DNA from: Hyphochytrium catenoides
Lineage: Eukaryota; Sar; Hyphochytriomycetes; Hyphochytriales; Hyphochytriaceae
Length of the DNA: 64,000 nucleotides
Assembly (NCBI GenBank): GCA_900088475.1
Contig: FLMG01001070.1
Location: 62,001-126,000, forward strand
Direction: 5' to 3'
A model generated the notes under the pieces. The model worked only from the letters and a program-made list of their open reading frames with translations. It ran no database searches and had not been told where the DNA came from. Positions within the stretch are counted from its first letter, which is position 1, and every line of letters begins with the position of its first letter. The position numbers and the translations under genes are program-made. Of the stretch, positions 1 through 11,078 are shown in pieces.

Positions 1-125
1 AGGAAGCAGCAGCAAGCAATGTCATCAAAAAGATAGTAGCACTGCAGTACAAATAGCTATTAGATTCTTCTTCTCTAGTACAAGCTGCTCTCAAGGATCA
101 CATCCTCAGCAGATCAACAATCATC

Positions 126-485
126 ATGAAGTGCTGCGTGGTGCCTGTGACTTGGTCAGGACTCAGGACCCGAACGACCTTGCTCCCTCCGATGACCAGG
201 TTAAGACCTGTCAGGGACCCAAAAGAAGACTTGTTGCTTGGGACCTCGTGTGAGAACCTGAAGGACGGACTTCTGAACCGAAAAGTCAATGGAGAACCTA
301 AATTGTGGCCTGAAGCTGACCCAAAAGACGAGTTGGACCAAGTTAAAAGCATTATCAGACCTGGGCGGGATTTAGAGGAAAAAGTCATGGACGAGGAATA
401 TCCGAAACTACTGGGCTCACTTGAAGTTGACCCGAACTATCCACCTGTCCTGCAGAAGTTATTGGTTACTAGGAGGCAATCATAG
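126..485 (+). CDS. Hypothetical small protein, 119 aa
   Basis: Open frame from an ATG to a TAG. The N-terminus is basic and lacks acidic residues for about 28 residues (many Arg, Thr, Leu, Pro), as in a mitochondrial presequence. The rest is charged and ends with a stretch containing Asp-Glu-Glu-Tyr-Pro and Asn-Tyr-Pro-Pro. The DEEYP element and the basic leader recall the small mitochondrial ribosomal protein mL54, but the Trp-Leu-Trp that normally follows is missing, so this is only a guess. The antisense frame is also open over most of this stretch, which lowers confidence that the gene is real. An upstream exon could lie outside the window. Confidence 0.35.
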   Translation: MKCCVVPVTWSGLRTRTTLLPPMTRLRPVRDPKEDLLLGTSCENLKDGLLNRKVNGEPKLWPEADPKDELDQVKSIIRPGRDLEEKVMDEEYPKLLGSLEVDPNYPPVLQKLLVTRRQS

Positions 486-1017
486 GCAAAAGCGGCTAAC
501 GGCGATCTGCTGTCATTGATTTTTATTAGAGCTTTGATGATAAGAGAGGAGGAAGGGATGATGTGTGATGCGAGCTCAGTTCTGTTTTGAAGGCCCACTG
601 AGGCTCAAGAAGGGTGATCGGTAGACGCTGATGAGACTAGAATAATGCAATCTACGAAGCCAATCCCCTGAGGACGTGCACCAACACTCACACCCCGTGT
701 ATCGCTATGGCGTAATCGGGGTCAGAGGGAGGATGAGTTTCTAAGCTTTGTAGAGACAATGTGGGAGAAGAGCTGAGTGGAGCCGCTCCGTCAGCGGGGT
801 CATCAACACAAGCCATTGCTTGCCTAATATCTGTCAAGACTACATTTACGTTCTCCTCGGTGGTATAGCTCGCCTAAGTTCCACCCTGCTTGCTTGCCTA
901 ATATCTGTCAAGACTACATTTACGTTCTCCTCGGTGGTATAGCTCGCCTAAGTTCCACCCTGCCGTGTTACTATCTTGTCTTATATAAGTCAACTGGCAA
1001 CTGGCGCAGTCAACAGT
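486..1017. other. Intergenic stretch upstream of the IFT144-like gene
   Basis: No coding exon recognised. It holds the 74 bp tandem duplication listed separately. An AT-rich TATATAA-like string lies at about 981-989, roughly 30 bases before the ATG at 1018; whether it acts as a promoter element is not known. Confidence 0.5.
818..963. repeat. Near-perfect tandem duplication, 74 bp unit, two copies
   Basis: The segment beginning GCTTGCCTAATATCTG at 818 recurs at 892 with the same following sequence through TTCCACCCTGC, giving a period of 74 bases. I see no mismatch across the second copy, which ends at about 963. The unit contains no obvious coding frame or transposon end. It ends 55 bases before the start codon of the IFT144-like gene, so it changes the 5' flank or leader of that gene. 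The identity of the copies suggests a recent duplication or an assembly artefact. Confidence 0.9.
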
Positions 1018-3477
1018 ATGGAGCTTTTCTTTACAATTGACCAGCGCCTGCATGGCAAAGGCCCTATTATATACAAGTGGAATCCACAAGGCTCCTTGGT
1101 TGCCTCCTCCGGCAGCTCTCGGGTCGTACAGCTATTTGACAGCAATGGAGAGATGGTAGACCAAGTGGTCCCTCCGTCACCGAGGTAAATATCTAATATC
1201 CTGGGCCTGTTTAATACCTCGGTTTCTTAGCCTGAAACAAATGCACAGTGTCGTGATGGCCCTAGAGTGGGACAAGAATGGCGTCATCTTAGCAATCATG
1301 CAGGACCATTCACCTATAATTGTGCTATGGCACTCAAGTACGAAGTCCTCACAGCAACTGGATGTCGGAGTGAAGGATCTAACTCTACTGTCGTGGTCGA
1401 GGACAGGGCCTCAGGTAAACTACCCAGACTTAATCTGGACTCTTCTCCCGTCAGCAGGACTAAGTGGAAGCCCTTCAGTTAGCAATCGGGACAGGAAAGG
1501 GCTCTGTAACGCTCTATAATTCTGCTTCAGGAGAGCGATGTACAGCACAAGCTAGGCATAAGAAACGAATCCTTTGTGGCGCCTGGAACAAAGAGAATAG
1601 GTTCGCCTATGGCTCAGAAGATAAGCAGGTACGAGAAGTCTAAAGAGCTCAACTCAAAAGAGCTGTTGCGGTTGCACGCAAGGACGTATCTGGGAGAGGG
1701 AAAGAGGGGGCTAGCGTGGAGGAAGAGGAAGGAAAGAGAAAGAAGGGAGAGTAACAGAAGAAATAGTGCAGTGGAAGTAAATTCTGAGCGGATATCGTCT
1801 CAGATTACCATATGCGATGCCCGTGGAGCGACATTAGACCAAATGAACATCAAGAGCCGACCGTTGGACATCGCGGTAAGGACTTTGATACGTACTGCTT
1901 ATCAGTCAGGCTGTGAGTCCAAGCCCTACACCGTCTCCCGTTGTGGTACTTGACGATTTTCTTGACGCTTAAGGGCGCGTACAGAAAGCATCTGGTCCTT
2001 GTTAAATCCTCTCGCTCTTCCCTGCTCTGCTCTGCTCTTTTATAATATGGTCATACTTATCTTCTCAGCTCCATCTTTTGCTCCTCTGCCTGGGGCTGAG
2101 CTGGTGCGTAATTTGATGCGCCGCCGGGACTTACCTTTTGATTCCTTTCTTTCCTCGCCCATAGTTTGGAGGTAGGACTGTAGACAATGAAGGAACGGTA
2201 TCCGTCAACATGGAGGGAAAGACCATTCTTCTTTACAACATGAACGAGAGAGAGAATGCGCTCGAGCTGGCGTTCCAACCCAAGTATGGCACAATAGTCT
2301 GCTACAGGTGGTTTGGAGATGGTTACATCCTGGCTGGCTTTGCCTCGGGCTTTGTCATTATGATCTCTACCCGTAAGTTCCTCTTCTCATACATGCCACC
2401 CCTTACCTCTATCTTGCTACCGGATATCTGTCGTCTCTGGGACTTTCGAGAGCTGCGTAGGCGTGACACGAAAGACCTGCTCACTTCTTGGTCCTGTAGA
2501 TCACAGGCTATTGGCTTCTCTCTATGCGGCTGCTTCATATGTGTTAGAAAGTCCTGGCTGGCTTGCGCTTTCTTCAAACGTCGTTCGTCATTTGTACCTC
2601 CTAGACTTGCAAAGTGCCGCCAATTCTTTTTTGTCTTATGAGTTTCCTCATCTGACATTTCTTATTCGTCTGAGTGCTGACCATGCTACCATTGTCTAGA
2701 TATCTCTGACATTGGCAAAGAGCAGATGAGTGCAAAGTTCCACTCTGACTCTATGCGTGACATTGCCCCCTTCTTCGAGAAGGCACAGATAGCTACTTGC
2801 AATGGCGACACTTTGAAGATTGTTGACTTGAAGAGTTGGAAGGTACGATCTCTCATCTCAACACTTCAGTATTTGGGAGTTCAGTGCGAACACCTCCATG
2901 GCCATTCGCGACTCTCTCCTACCTAAATGAACCTCAGGTTGGCTCGTTCCTGCATCCTTACGCTGACGGATCTCGTGGTCGCTTTCCTAGGAACTCACAA
3001 GTGAGAGCATAGCTAAAGAAGCAGGGTTGCTAGACAAGATCCAGTGGGCTGCCGACGGCGCCATACTAAGCGTCAGCAGCCGCAGCGGGTGCTTATACAA
3101 CTTCTTCGTGACGAGCAACAAGAAGCAGCCCCGTCTCTCTCCTCCTGCCGACTCCATGATGGTTTACACCCTTGGGTCCTTACTGCCCCTGGAGATGGTG
3201 GCGACCGTGTCGGTAGTACTCTTGGTATTGCTGTTTGGAACAGTTTATGGTCTCCAAGTCTCTCTCAGAGACTTGTTGAGCGCCATTTTCTCACTGCACG
3301 CAGTGATATAGGCCATGTCGAAAGAATTTCTCTTTCCAAAGAAGGGACGTGCAAGGTATTTGCGGTGATGAATGCATGCCAATGGCTCTTTTCCAGAGAG
3401 CAAGATGCCAGGGTGAGAAGGACAACATGTGGAGTTTGTGGAACTTCAGCTCTCTATCCGTCGTACATCGGGTGATT
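1018..3477 (+). CDS. IFT144/WDR19-like WD40 protein, N-terminal part only, about 7 exons
   Basis: Joined exons follow the first beta-propeller of WDR19/IFT144, the IFT-A subunit of intraflagellar transport. Exon 1 (1018-1184) starts MELFFTIDQRLHGKGPI; exon 2 has MALEWDKNGVILAI and the LDVGVKDLTLLSWS block; exon 3 (1479-1628) has LAIGTGKGSVTLYNS and RILCGAWNKENRFAYGSEDK; exon 4 is near 1804-1876; exon 5 (about 2185-2370) has the strongest match, GTIVCYRWFGDGYILAGF. Exons near 2700-2842 and 2992-3120 continue with ATCNGDTLKIVDL and IQWAADGAILSVSSRSGCLY. After about 3130 similarity fades, and no second propeller or C-terminal TPR/zinc region is found before the TRM61 gene on the other strand at 3750. 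WDR19 is usually about 1,340 residues; this locus could encode roughly 400-500. It is either a truncated gene or pseudogene, a split gene, or a short paralogue. Introns have GT-AG ends. The start was chosen by alignment to the family. Confidence 0.75.
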
Positions 3478-3749
3478 CTGGGTTCATACACGGGGTTGGA
3501 GACGTAGACTCAAAGGATGAGTAAGAGGAAAGACAAGAGCCTACCACCTCTAGAAATAGCATACGGGAGGAGCGACATGGGCCTGCAACAGGTCCACGGC
3601 GCGGAGCGCGCTCATACATGGTATGCTATTGCTTGTGGGTCACAATAGATTCTCTGGCATAATTTACAGCTGAATCATAAGTTATTTTGGGACATGAACT
3701 GGTGCATAGAGACCCATTTAAGGTGGATCCCAATGGACGTAGATCCCTT

Positions 3750-5391
3750 TCAATCTTCTGCATCTCCATTAGCCTGAGGCCCTGCTCCTTTCTGCTGGCT
3801 ATAGGCTGACTGCCGTGAGACCTTCACGCCGAACGTGAGAAAGGCTGTATGCCCTCTCATTACAGGCTCAGCCTTTGCAACAAGCCTTGGCTTCTTGTTA
3901 CTACCATCTGAGGACCGTACCGTTAATAGATGCATAACAGCGTCAATCAAGCGGAAAAGTTATACTCCCAACCGCGAGCAGAATTTAGTACGTGCAAGTA
4001 ACACAGTCGGATATGACAGACATGCAGAGGGGTCCAACGGGTCTATTGACTTCGAAAGACTGGCTGCGAAAAAAGGTATCAGAACTGCATTAGGGCAAGA
4101 AAGCACCACCTGAGCTAGGCACATGTAAGGCCGGACTACCAAAGTCTGGCTCCACTGGTTCATAGTTGCGTACATCATAGGTCTTGAGACGGGTCTCTAT
4201 CGTTTTGATCACTATAGACTTCTTCTTAGCATCAAAATGGATAGGGGCCACAGAGAGGACAAGCAACTCCAAGAGAGGTGTAGACAACAGATAATAAGAA
4301 GGCCGTACCCCAAAGCAAACGGACTCACTCTGAAATTTTAGTGCTCGCAACGCCTCACAGAACTTCTGTGTTTGCTCTATACAAGGTGAGTAAGAACAAA
4401 TACTCCCATAGTCCTTCAAAACGAAGGCTGCATGCTCGGCCGCCAGCCAGGGAGACGGAAGGTCAAGAAAGACAGCGTCTGCTCGACCCTTGAGACTATC
4501 TCCAAAGCCATCACTAGGGCCCGAACGAGAGAACGTCGAGGAGGGTACCGAGTGTGTGGGACAGAGGAGCGCGAAGCGAGGCACAACATGGCAAGAGCCA
4601 GGGTAAAAGCATGGGTGAGATGCGGGTTGACAAACTACAGGGCAGCATTTAACCCACCTGCAGACATCCCTGTGCTCTATGGTTACCACGTCCGCCATGC
4701 CGTTTACCAAAAATTCATCCCTATGGGTCGCCTTTGTTAGCCTGAAAAAGGAGAGATATGAAGAAGTCTCTGTGCTAACCTCGCTATCTCCGCTCGCGTC
4801 TCATTAAACTCAAATGTGTAGACATGACCATGGGGTGCCACTGCTCTAGCTAGCGCAGTTGTTAGCGCCCCACTGCCGGTACCTGAGGATTACATCGTGA
4901 GTGTCTTGGAAGGAAGGAAGGAAACTCTCATCTGCCATTACCCGACTCGACTACAATGCATCCAGGTCTGAGGTCCAAGTGTAAGCAAACGGCAGCGGCA
5001 TCTGAGGTGAAGACAATCTGCGTGCGGTGTCTTAGCGCCTGGTTCCACAACTCAGGAGTTGGCATTAAGACGAAGATCCAGCCGCCTTTCTTTCTAGAAT
5101 GAATCTATGTGGTGCAGCTGTTAGAATCTATTCTAGTCTAACCAGGTAGTCTCAAGGCATAAGTACCTTGGAGCCAAACGATTTGCCAATAATATCATCA
5201 TGAAAGAAGGCGCCGTACTTGTTCTGGTATATTTTGCCATGCGTGGCGTATTCAAAGGAGAGCGAGTCATGTCGCTCAAAAATAATAAATAGATCTCCCT
5301 CCTTAATAGTGTTGGACGGAGTTACACGTGTCAACGGGCATGAGCTGGAGCCATCGGCGTCGGACCTGACTGCATACTTTGTGAAGTCCAT
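3750..5391 (-). CDS. TRM61: tRNA (adenine-58-N1)-methyltransferase catalytic subunit
   Basis: Trm61/TRMT61A, with Trm6, methylates N1 of A58 in the T-loop of tRNAs, using SAM, in the nucleus. Exon 1 (start ATG 5391-5389) holds the N-terminal beta domain with [16 protein letters not shown] and [10 protein letters not shown]. The next exon (about 5085-4930) gives [13 protein letters not shown] and [12 protein letters not shown]. The SAM-binding loop [17 protein letters not shown] spans a junction near 4930/4890 and is followed by [15 protein letters not shown]. The exon covering 4475-4110 has the catalytic-site segment [13 protein letters not shown] and the typical [17 protein letters not shown]. 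The final exon (about 3915-3750) has [11 protein letters not shown], the usual Trm61 C-terminal element. About five to six exons are needed. All the expected family blocks are present in order, so the gene looks intact. It converges with the IFT144-like gene and diverges from DNAL4. Confidence 0.93.
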
Positions 5392-5922
5392 GAGGTACAC
5401 CTTGCCAAGGCTGGAAGCAGTTTAGAAGGTGGTGCACCTGGAGAGAGATAGACAGCCAACTGTGCTGGGAAGGCAAGGCCCGGTATCGGTGCTGATCACA
5501 TACCACCGACCGAGTAACGTGTATTGAGATGGAAAGAGATCTCCATGAGCTGATGATCAGAAAGAAATGGAGATTGCAGACAGAGCTCACCTGATGCCCG
5601 ATGAATGGAGGTGGATCAGTGTACAGTAACCGATATAAACTCAACAGAGATCAGGAAGAAAGATTACTGCTTTTAAGGTGCGGAGATTGGCCGTTACCTG
5701 TCTCCATCGCGCCAACAGCCGCAGCTCACTCACCCTTTCCTAGTTCCTTGCTGTCTGTTGGTACAATGGAGACAGCTATTGGCTCACCCAAGTATCATCA
5801 TAAGCCAACATTGCCAGCCATGAGGAGCACCACCAGAGCCTAATCAGAACGCAGGAGAGAATGTGCCGGCTATAGTGTCCTCAGAGCCCGCTTCAGAGAT
5901 ATTAGGAGTCAAGCCTGTCAGT

Positions 5923-6372
5923 ATGGAGAAGGTAGCAACCCCAATAAACGAGCAGGAGCTCAAGAAGGTCATGTCAAAGCCCATGATCAAGGTATTGTTG
6001 ATTGCAGAGTCACCCGAGACTCGTTGAGGAGCTAAATCTTTGTTCAGACTGTAGACATGACAGCAGAGACTAGTAGCGAAGCGCTTGAGATCATAACAAT
6101 GGCTGTTGATAAGTACGCTGCGACTAAGAATTACGAGGTACGGTCCAGGTCACCGTTTGTCTGCCAAATGGTCCTAAAGTGTGACTAGCTAAGACTTACC
6201 TGCTCAGTCTGCAGCGCAGCTGATCAAGACACAGATGGACAAGAAGTTTGGGACAAGTTGGCAATGTGCAATCGGTGAAGGTTTCGGATTTGATGTTCAG
6301 TATCAGCAGCGCAATATGATTTTTGTCTACTACGGGGTGATGGCTATCGGTATACTGTTGTACAAGTGTTAG
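5923..6372 (+). CDS. DNAL4: Axonemal dynein light chain 4-like, LC8 superfamily
   Basis: Three exons, 5923-5991, 6048-6137 and 6208-6372, join in phase to give 107 residues ending at TAG. The product aligns with DNAL4, an outer-arm dynein light chain of cilia: SAAQLIKTQMDKKFGTSW, then the strongly conserved IGEGFGFDV, then NMIFVYYG and a C-terminal LLYKC matching the end of the human protein. Length agrees with the family (about 105 residues). The first two introns have GT donors and AG acceptors at the stated points. An alternative, cytoplasmic LC8 (DYNLL), is less likely because of the C-terminus and the GEGFGF block. The gene supports the presence, now or in an ancestor, of motile flagella. 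Confidence 0.93.
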
Positions 6373-6712
6373 TTGATTCACATAAAGGTAACGATGTACA
6401 TAGCCCTCTGGTACTCTCCGTAGCTGTGTTTTGGCAGTACTGCCCGGACAGTGCGATGAAAGATGGGTTCGCAATCAGAAACTCTAGCTACACCGAGCAA
6501 CCAAACGCGTGAGTTTTCACCACCGGTTGTTGCTTAAATAAGGGTTGGCGGAGGGCCCTAGAACCAGGCGCCATGTAAAATATAGTATGTACTGGAGATA
6601 GCCTTCTCTTCCATCACTGGGCATGCAGCCCGCGTCTGTAGGCCACTCAAGAGCTGTAGGGCTGACTCGGAAACCTAGATTGCAACGCAATCGCTTAGCA
6701 CGCATAAAGGTG

Positions 6713-7291
6713 TCAGAATAGAGGCGTGAACAACCACTTACTCTGCTCAGGGAAGTTCTCTGCCACGCTTCTTAAGGGGGCCATCTGCCAGGTGATAGGG
6801 CGGCTTCGGAACGAACGGACATTCCGTTTGTTCTCCTCTTCTCTCTTCTCCGTGGAGGTGCTAAAGTTTACTTTTCGGAAATAAACTCCAGCTCCATGCA
6901 CACAGTGTCGTTCGTCTGTTGGTGTCTGATATCCCTCTCCTCTAAAGACGTGGCCTAGGTGGCCACCGCAACAAGCACACGCAACTTCGTTGATGGGAGC
7001 AGAGGCCTTACTTTTTTGTCCTAAACCAGGTGACTCTACTGCTCCTGGAAGCGCCTGAAAGAACGATGGCCAACCAGTGCCGGAGTCAAATTTGTGTGTT
7101 GACTGATAGAGAGGGGAATTACATCCTGCGCAATGGTAGATGCCAGAATCAAAGTTCTTCTCGTGCTTGTCCCATCCTGACGTCTCATCCTTCTTCAATC
7201 TCAGCACTTCATACTGTTCCTTCGATAGATGTTGCTGCCACTCACTCGATGTCCACTTGCGGTATAACTCACAGCTATAATCGTCGCACAT
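6713..7291 (-). CDS. MSRB: Peptide methionine-R-sulfoxide reductase MsrB
   Basis: MsrB reduces the R form of methionine sulfoxide in proteins. The single open frame (192 aa, ATG at 7291-7289) contains the whole domain: HLSKEQYEVLRLKKDETS, the first zinc pair in YHCAGC, the FDSGTGWPSFF core, the second zinc pair in VACACCGGHLGHVF, and the catalytic cysteine in ERHCVHGAGVYF. Most MsrB proteins have Asn two positions after the catalytic Cys (C-x-N); here it is His. No targeting sequence is visible, so a cytosolic enzyme is likely, although an upstream exon cannot be excluded. The last ~40 residues are not conserved and are rich in Arg, Glu and Ser; they may be read-through of a final intron. Converges with DNAL4, 340 bases between stops. 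Confidence 0.92.
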   Translation of the reverse strand: MCDDYSCELYRKWTSSEWQQHLSKEQYEVLRLKKDETSGWDKHEKNFDSGIYHCAGCNSPLYQSTHKFDSGTGWPSFFQALPGAVESPGLGQKSKASAPINEVACACCGGHLGHVFRGEGYQTPTDERHCVHGAGVYFRKVNFSTSTEKREEENKRNVRSFRSRPITWQMAPLRSVAENFPEQSKWLFTPLF

Positions 7292-10200
7292 GTCACTTCA
7301 TCGATGCCTGACTGCTCAGGACGAGAGAGAAGTGACGACCAGCACCATTAAGCGCAGTCGCATAGCCCACACTATCCTTTTCCCAGACACAAGTTTCACG
7401 CCGGAGTAGAGTCGTAGACAGCCCAAAGGTTCTAGTACCCTGACGCTTATCTGCAGCCGTTAGCCCCCTAATCTGCTGGCAAGTATCTTTTTGTCGCTCT
7501 GCTGTCAATAGCTCTGAATGCAATAGCTCTGTGACGACGGTGGTCAGGGTCAGAAGAAAGACTTCTCTAGTGGTTCCGAGTGGCTGCTGTCGTACCATCC
7601 AGAGGCTGATGAGGATTGCAGTGCAGCATGACGGTCATCAGTCATCAGAGGCAGCAGACAGAGACAGAGCACACAAACCAACCTGTGTTTCCCCTGTTGC
7701 ACTTCTCAGCGTTCCTGATATGGAGGTAATATTTCTGAATAAACAGAGTCATTGCAGACTGAACCCAACATTGTTGGGGAGTTGTAAATCGCAAATGTTG
7801 TGTATTCTTAATATGTGACCTTCTTAGCGCATGAAGGAAGGAAGAGGGTTAGTGTGCTTGTCAGTCGTTTTTACCCTGCGCTTCTTTGTCCCTCTCGTAC
7901 TTCCCCCTTCATAACTCTTTTTACATCAATCATCACTCTCCTCCTCTGACCCCTTCTTTCTCTGTCTCTCGACAGCATCCACCACAACACTTCCTGTCCT
8001 CTCTCCCCTCTCTCAGAACATCAAGAAAGCCCCCAATTTCAACTAGGGTATCATGGTCAACTTGGCTGACCTAGGTAATAGCATCAGATTAGCGCACGAG
8101 AGAGGATTGAAGATATGGGCGGGTACCCATTAGGGTGAGCATATCAAGGGTTCTGACAGTTCTGACATCTTGTTCTCTTTGGATACGGGAGATGATGATG
8201 AGGGACGCTGATGCTCCGTCCTGATGATAAAGCTTCTTTGGGCCATGGAAGAGGTGTCCTGCTCTGCTGCTGCAGCGTCAAGGGGGTCTAACCAGTTAGT
8301 TGTCGCCGGTATCCATCTCACCCATCTGCCTGTCTCCATCAGGATGAGTTCAGCAACAATAAGACAGCCAGCCATCCTGGACTGGAAATCTAGCGAGGAG
8401 TTACTTGGAGCCCTAGCCTCCTCCTATGTGGATAATAAGCCCCCACTGGTGGTCACTTAGTAATAAAGGCTCTGCTCTCCTCATGATGGATGATGGTACC
8501 GGTTCCTTCAGCTATTATCAGCTCCTTTTCCCAGCATCGTCTCTATCTTTCGTCCTCCTCTTCTCCTCCCTCCCAGCAGCAGCCAGCACCTGTCATGGAG
8601 GAAGTAATTGTAGCATTTTTGCAGGAGGTTGCAAGACGTAAGGTAAGCGGAAGGCTGAGATAGTACGTTGATGCTGGAAGAGGAACGCCTTGCTTGTTGT
8701 TGACCATCTCTGTGGCCGGTGCGAAGTACTTTTTTGCGATGGAAAGCATTTACTCGTGGCAGTTCTCTGGCAAGGCCTTAAAGCTACAGCTCTGATGGCT
8801 ATTCCGACGGTGGCTCTGGAGAGCGAGACTACAATGACGACAGTGGCTGGCCTAGGACCCTCCATATAGTGTTCAAACATTTTGCTGCTGCTGATCATAA
8901 GAGGGGATTCGGTGCAGGACGTAGGAACTTAGACAGGGCTTCTGGGAGGGCCTGTTTGACTCCTCCCCTTAACCTTCGTGGTCGTCAAAAGCTAATGTTA
9001 CTGGCAGCACTAGGTGACTTTACCTTCTACTTCTCACTCATCAATAGTAGCATGTTTCCATTGTCTTGGCACTCACATTTCTTGAAATCGTGAGCCTAGG
9101 ACAGCTCCCTTTTTGTCTTCTTACTAGTGCGAAGTGTCAAATCCTCGTTTGGACGGGCTAGCTCCTACAAAAGCCCACGCTAGGTGCGCAAGGAACTGTC
9201 GGATCCAGTTCCCAGTGAAGCTCTGCTATTTGCAGCTGCCACTCCGAATGACCTAAAAACTCACCTTTATCAATGAGGGGCCACTGTATCGAGGAACATG
9301 CACCGGCTAACTTCTACAAGATGGTGTCATCTGGAGGCGCCATCAGCGATGATCTATAACAACTAATGCAAATGGCCGCAACCTCCTAGTAAGGAACATC
9401 ATACACATGCAAAGGATGACGCTCTAAACTACGCTTGTGAATGAGATAGCTATCAAATGCTCTCATTGGTCGGAAGCAAACGAGGTTGAATATTGGTTTT
9501 CTAATTTGGTGACAGCGATTGGATACACGCCTCATCTTAGGCAAGGAGCAGCAGTAAAGGCAGAAATACTGAGTTCTTGGGGATTGCAATTTTTATTGTA
9601 AGAATAGAGACAATATCTTGGGGTTTGATGGCTGGAAGCAAGAATAGGCTTGTCGGCTGGCATACAGATGCAAGGGCACGAGCTATATAGAGCGACATCA
9701 GACCACTGCAAATTGTCGCTTTTGGGAAAGCTACGCCCCACCCGATGCTCTCACTCAGTAAGTGAACGAAGTCATCGGGTCCCTAACTCAAGGATGGCAT
9801 CTATCGTTGGCTGATGGCTCAGGAGAAAGTGTGTGCTGCGTCTCTGTAGGTTTCCCCTTGACCGGCAAGAGGTATCGCAGTTGCACCAGACTGATAGCGA
9901 TCTCGGACTGATTGGGCACATGAATGAAGGTAGATGCATGAGCAATGACAAGGACTGTAGGGTCGTGGGCATCGGCCTGTCCAAAACTCCACCTTCTTTC
10001 CTGCAAGTCCCAGTCACAACCTTTCGGCAGAAAGGTTCGAGTTTCCGTAATCTACTCCAAAATTCGGCACCACCAACCCTTGTGTTGCCGTAAGCCGCCA
10101 CTGCCTTCTCACAATCCCCAAGAGGATATTGGCGAGCTGGCATCAGAACCCTGATTCAACAGACACACTCGTCCCATGTTCTACCAATGAAGCCTGCCAT

Positions 10201-10609
10201 TACCACCATCATTTGTCCCCTCGCGCTAGCTCAATAAGCGACAACCATTCACATTGTCGGTTCTTAAGCTCACAACCCCAGGTAGTTCGCAGAGGCAACT
10301 TCTAATCACGCTGACTCCATGTGCTCCTGTGTACCTGCCGGTAGCTAGCATTCTCGTAGCCTATTAAGTCAAAACCTGAGGTACCATGCCTGGGGAACTT
10401 TACCTCTTGCCAAATGAAACCAGACGTATCGCAATATCTTTTGCGTCACCGAGCACTCTCGGTATGCTGCGAGCTACATTCTGTGAGTCTAGGCCTCAAT
10501 GACTCTACTCGTCTGAATGCTAAAGGTAGACGCTACAGATGGCGTTAGGAGGACTTGGAAGCTTTTTATTTTACCGAATCAACAATAATGGTATGTTCGG
10601 CCAACCGCT
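7292..10609. other. 3.3 kb with no recognised gene
   Basis: No known family is recognised. Possible weak exons on the + strand: MVNLADL before a GT at about 8053-8073; about 8342-8450 coding AILDWKSSEELLGALASSYVD; and about 8595-8640 coding EEVIVAFLQEVARRK before a GTAAGC donor. These could form a small gene of unknown function, but I cannot join them with confidence. On the - strand, 9788-10006 is open with a hydrophobic stretch; it may be chance. Confidence 0.4.
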
Positions 10610-11078
10610 TTAGATGTCCTTGCGCTGGAGTCCTATTTGAAGAACAATCTTAGTCCATTTAGCACCACGCGGAATATGATAAGTGTAACCGCACCTGGGG
10701 GAAGGGACTGGGTGAGCTTGTCAGCCTTCTCCGAGTCCGTAACAGTCAGGGTGTAGAGATACTTGGAGCACCGAATCTTGAACTTGGTGATGCCCGGGCT
10801 CTTCTTGATCTTTACAGACCGAGCATCCTTTCTGCGAGCCTTCTGGAGGAAGTCGCGGATATCACTAATCTGCTTCGGCTATAGACATACGCGATACGTG
10901 GGAAGGGTACGTTAGCGACCAGAGTCTCCGTGTACTGAGCTTCCCACCCAGATAAAAAGACCAATGTAGAGGAAGCAAGATCTGCCGTTACAGCAAAACA
11001 TTACCCGCCGACCACGTTGACTACGAGGCACAAGCCCTTGCCGAGAAGCTTTACCTAGCTCTCAATAAACCTTACCAT
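10610..11078 (-). CDS. RPL38: 60S ribosomal protein eL38
   Basis: Cytosolic large-subunit protein eL38. Exon 1 is only the start codon (ATG at 11078-11076, followed directly by GTAAGG). Exon 2 (10878-10695) codes for [44 protein letters not shown] and [11 protein letters not shown]. Exon 3 (10632-10610) adds GLQRKDI and TAA. The three exons total 210 nt, giving 69 residues, the normal length for the family. The two introns are about 197 and 62 bases with GT-AG ends. The sequence start MPKQI is like that of plants and algae. A search based on open frames alone would miss the gene, as the coding part is short and split. Confidence 0.96.

Noticed and set aside
3835-4113. 92-residue + strand frame that could extend the IFT144-like gene
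   Set aside because: It is antisense to TRM61 exons that match the family, and has no WD40 or TPR pattern.
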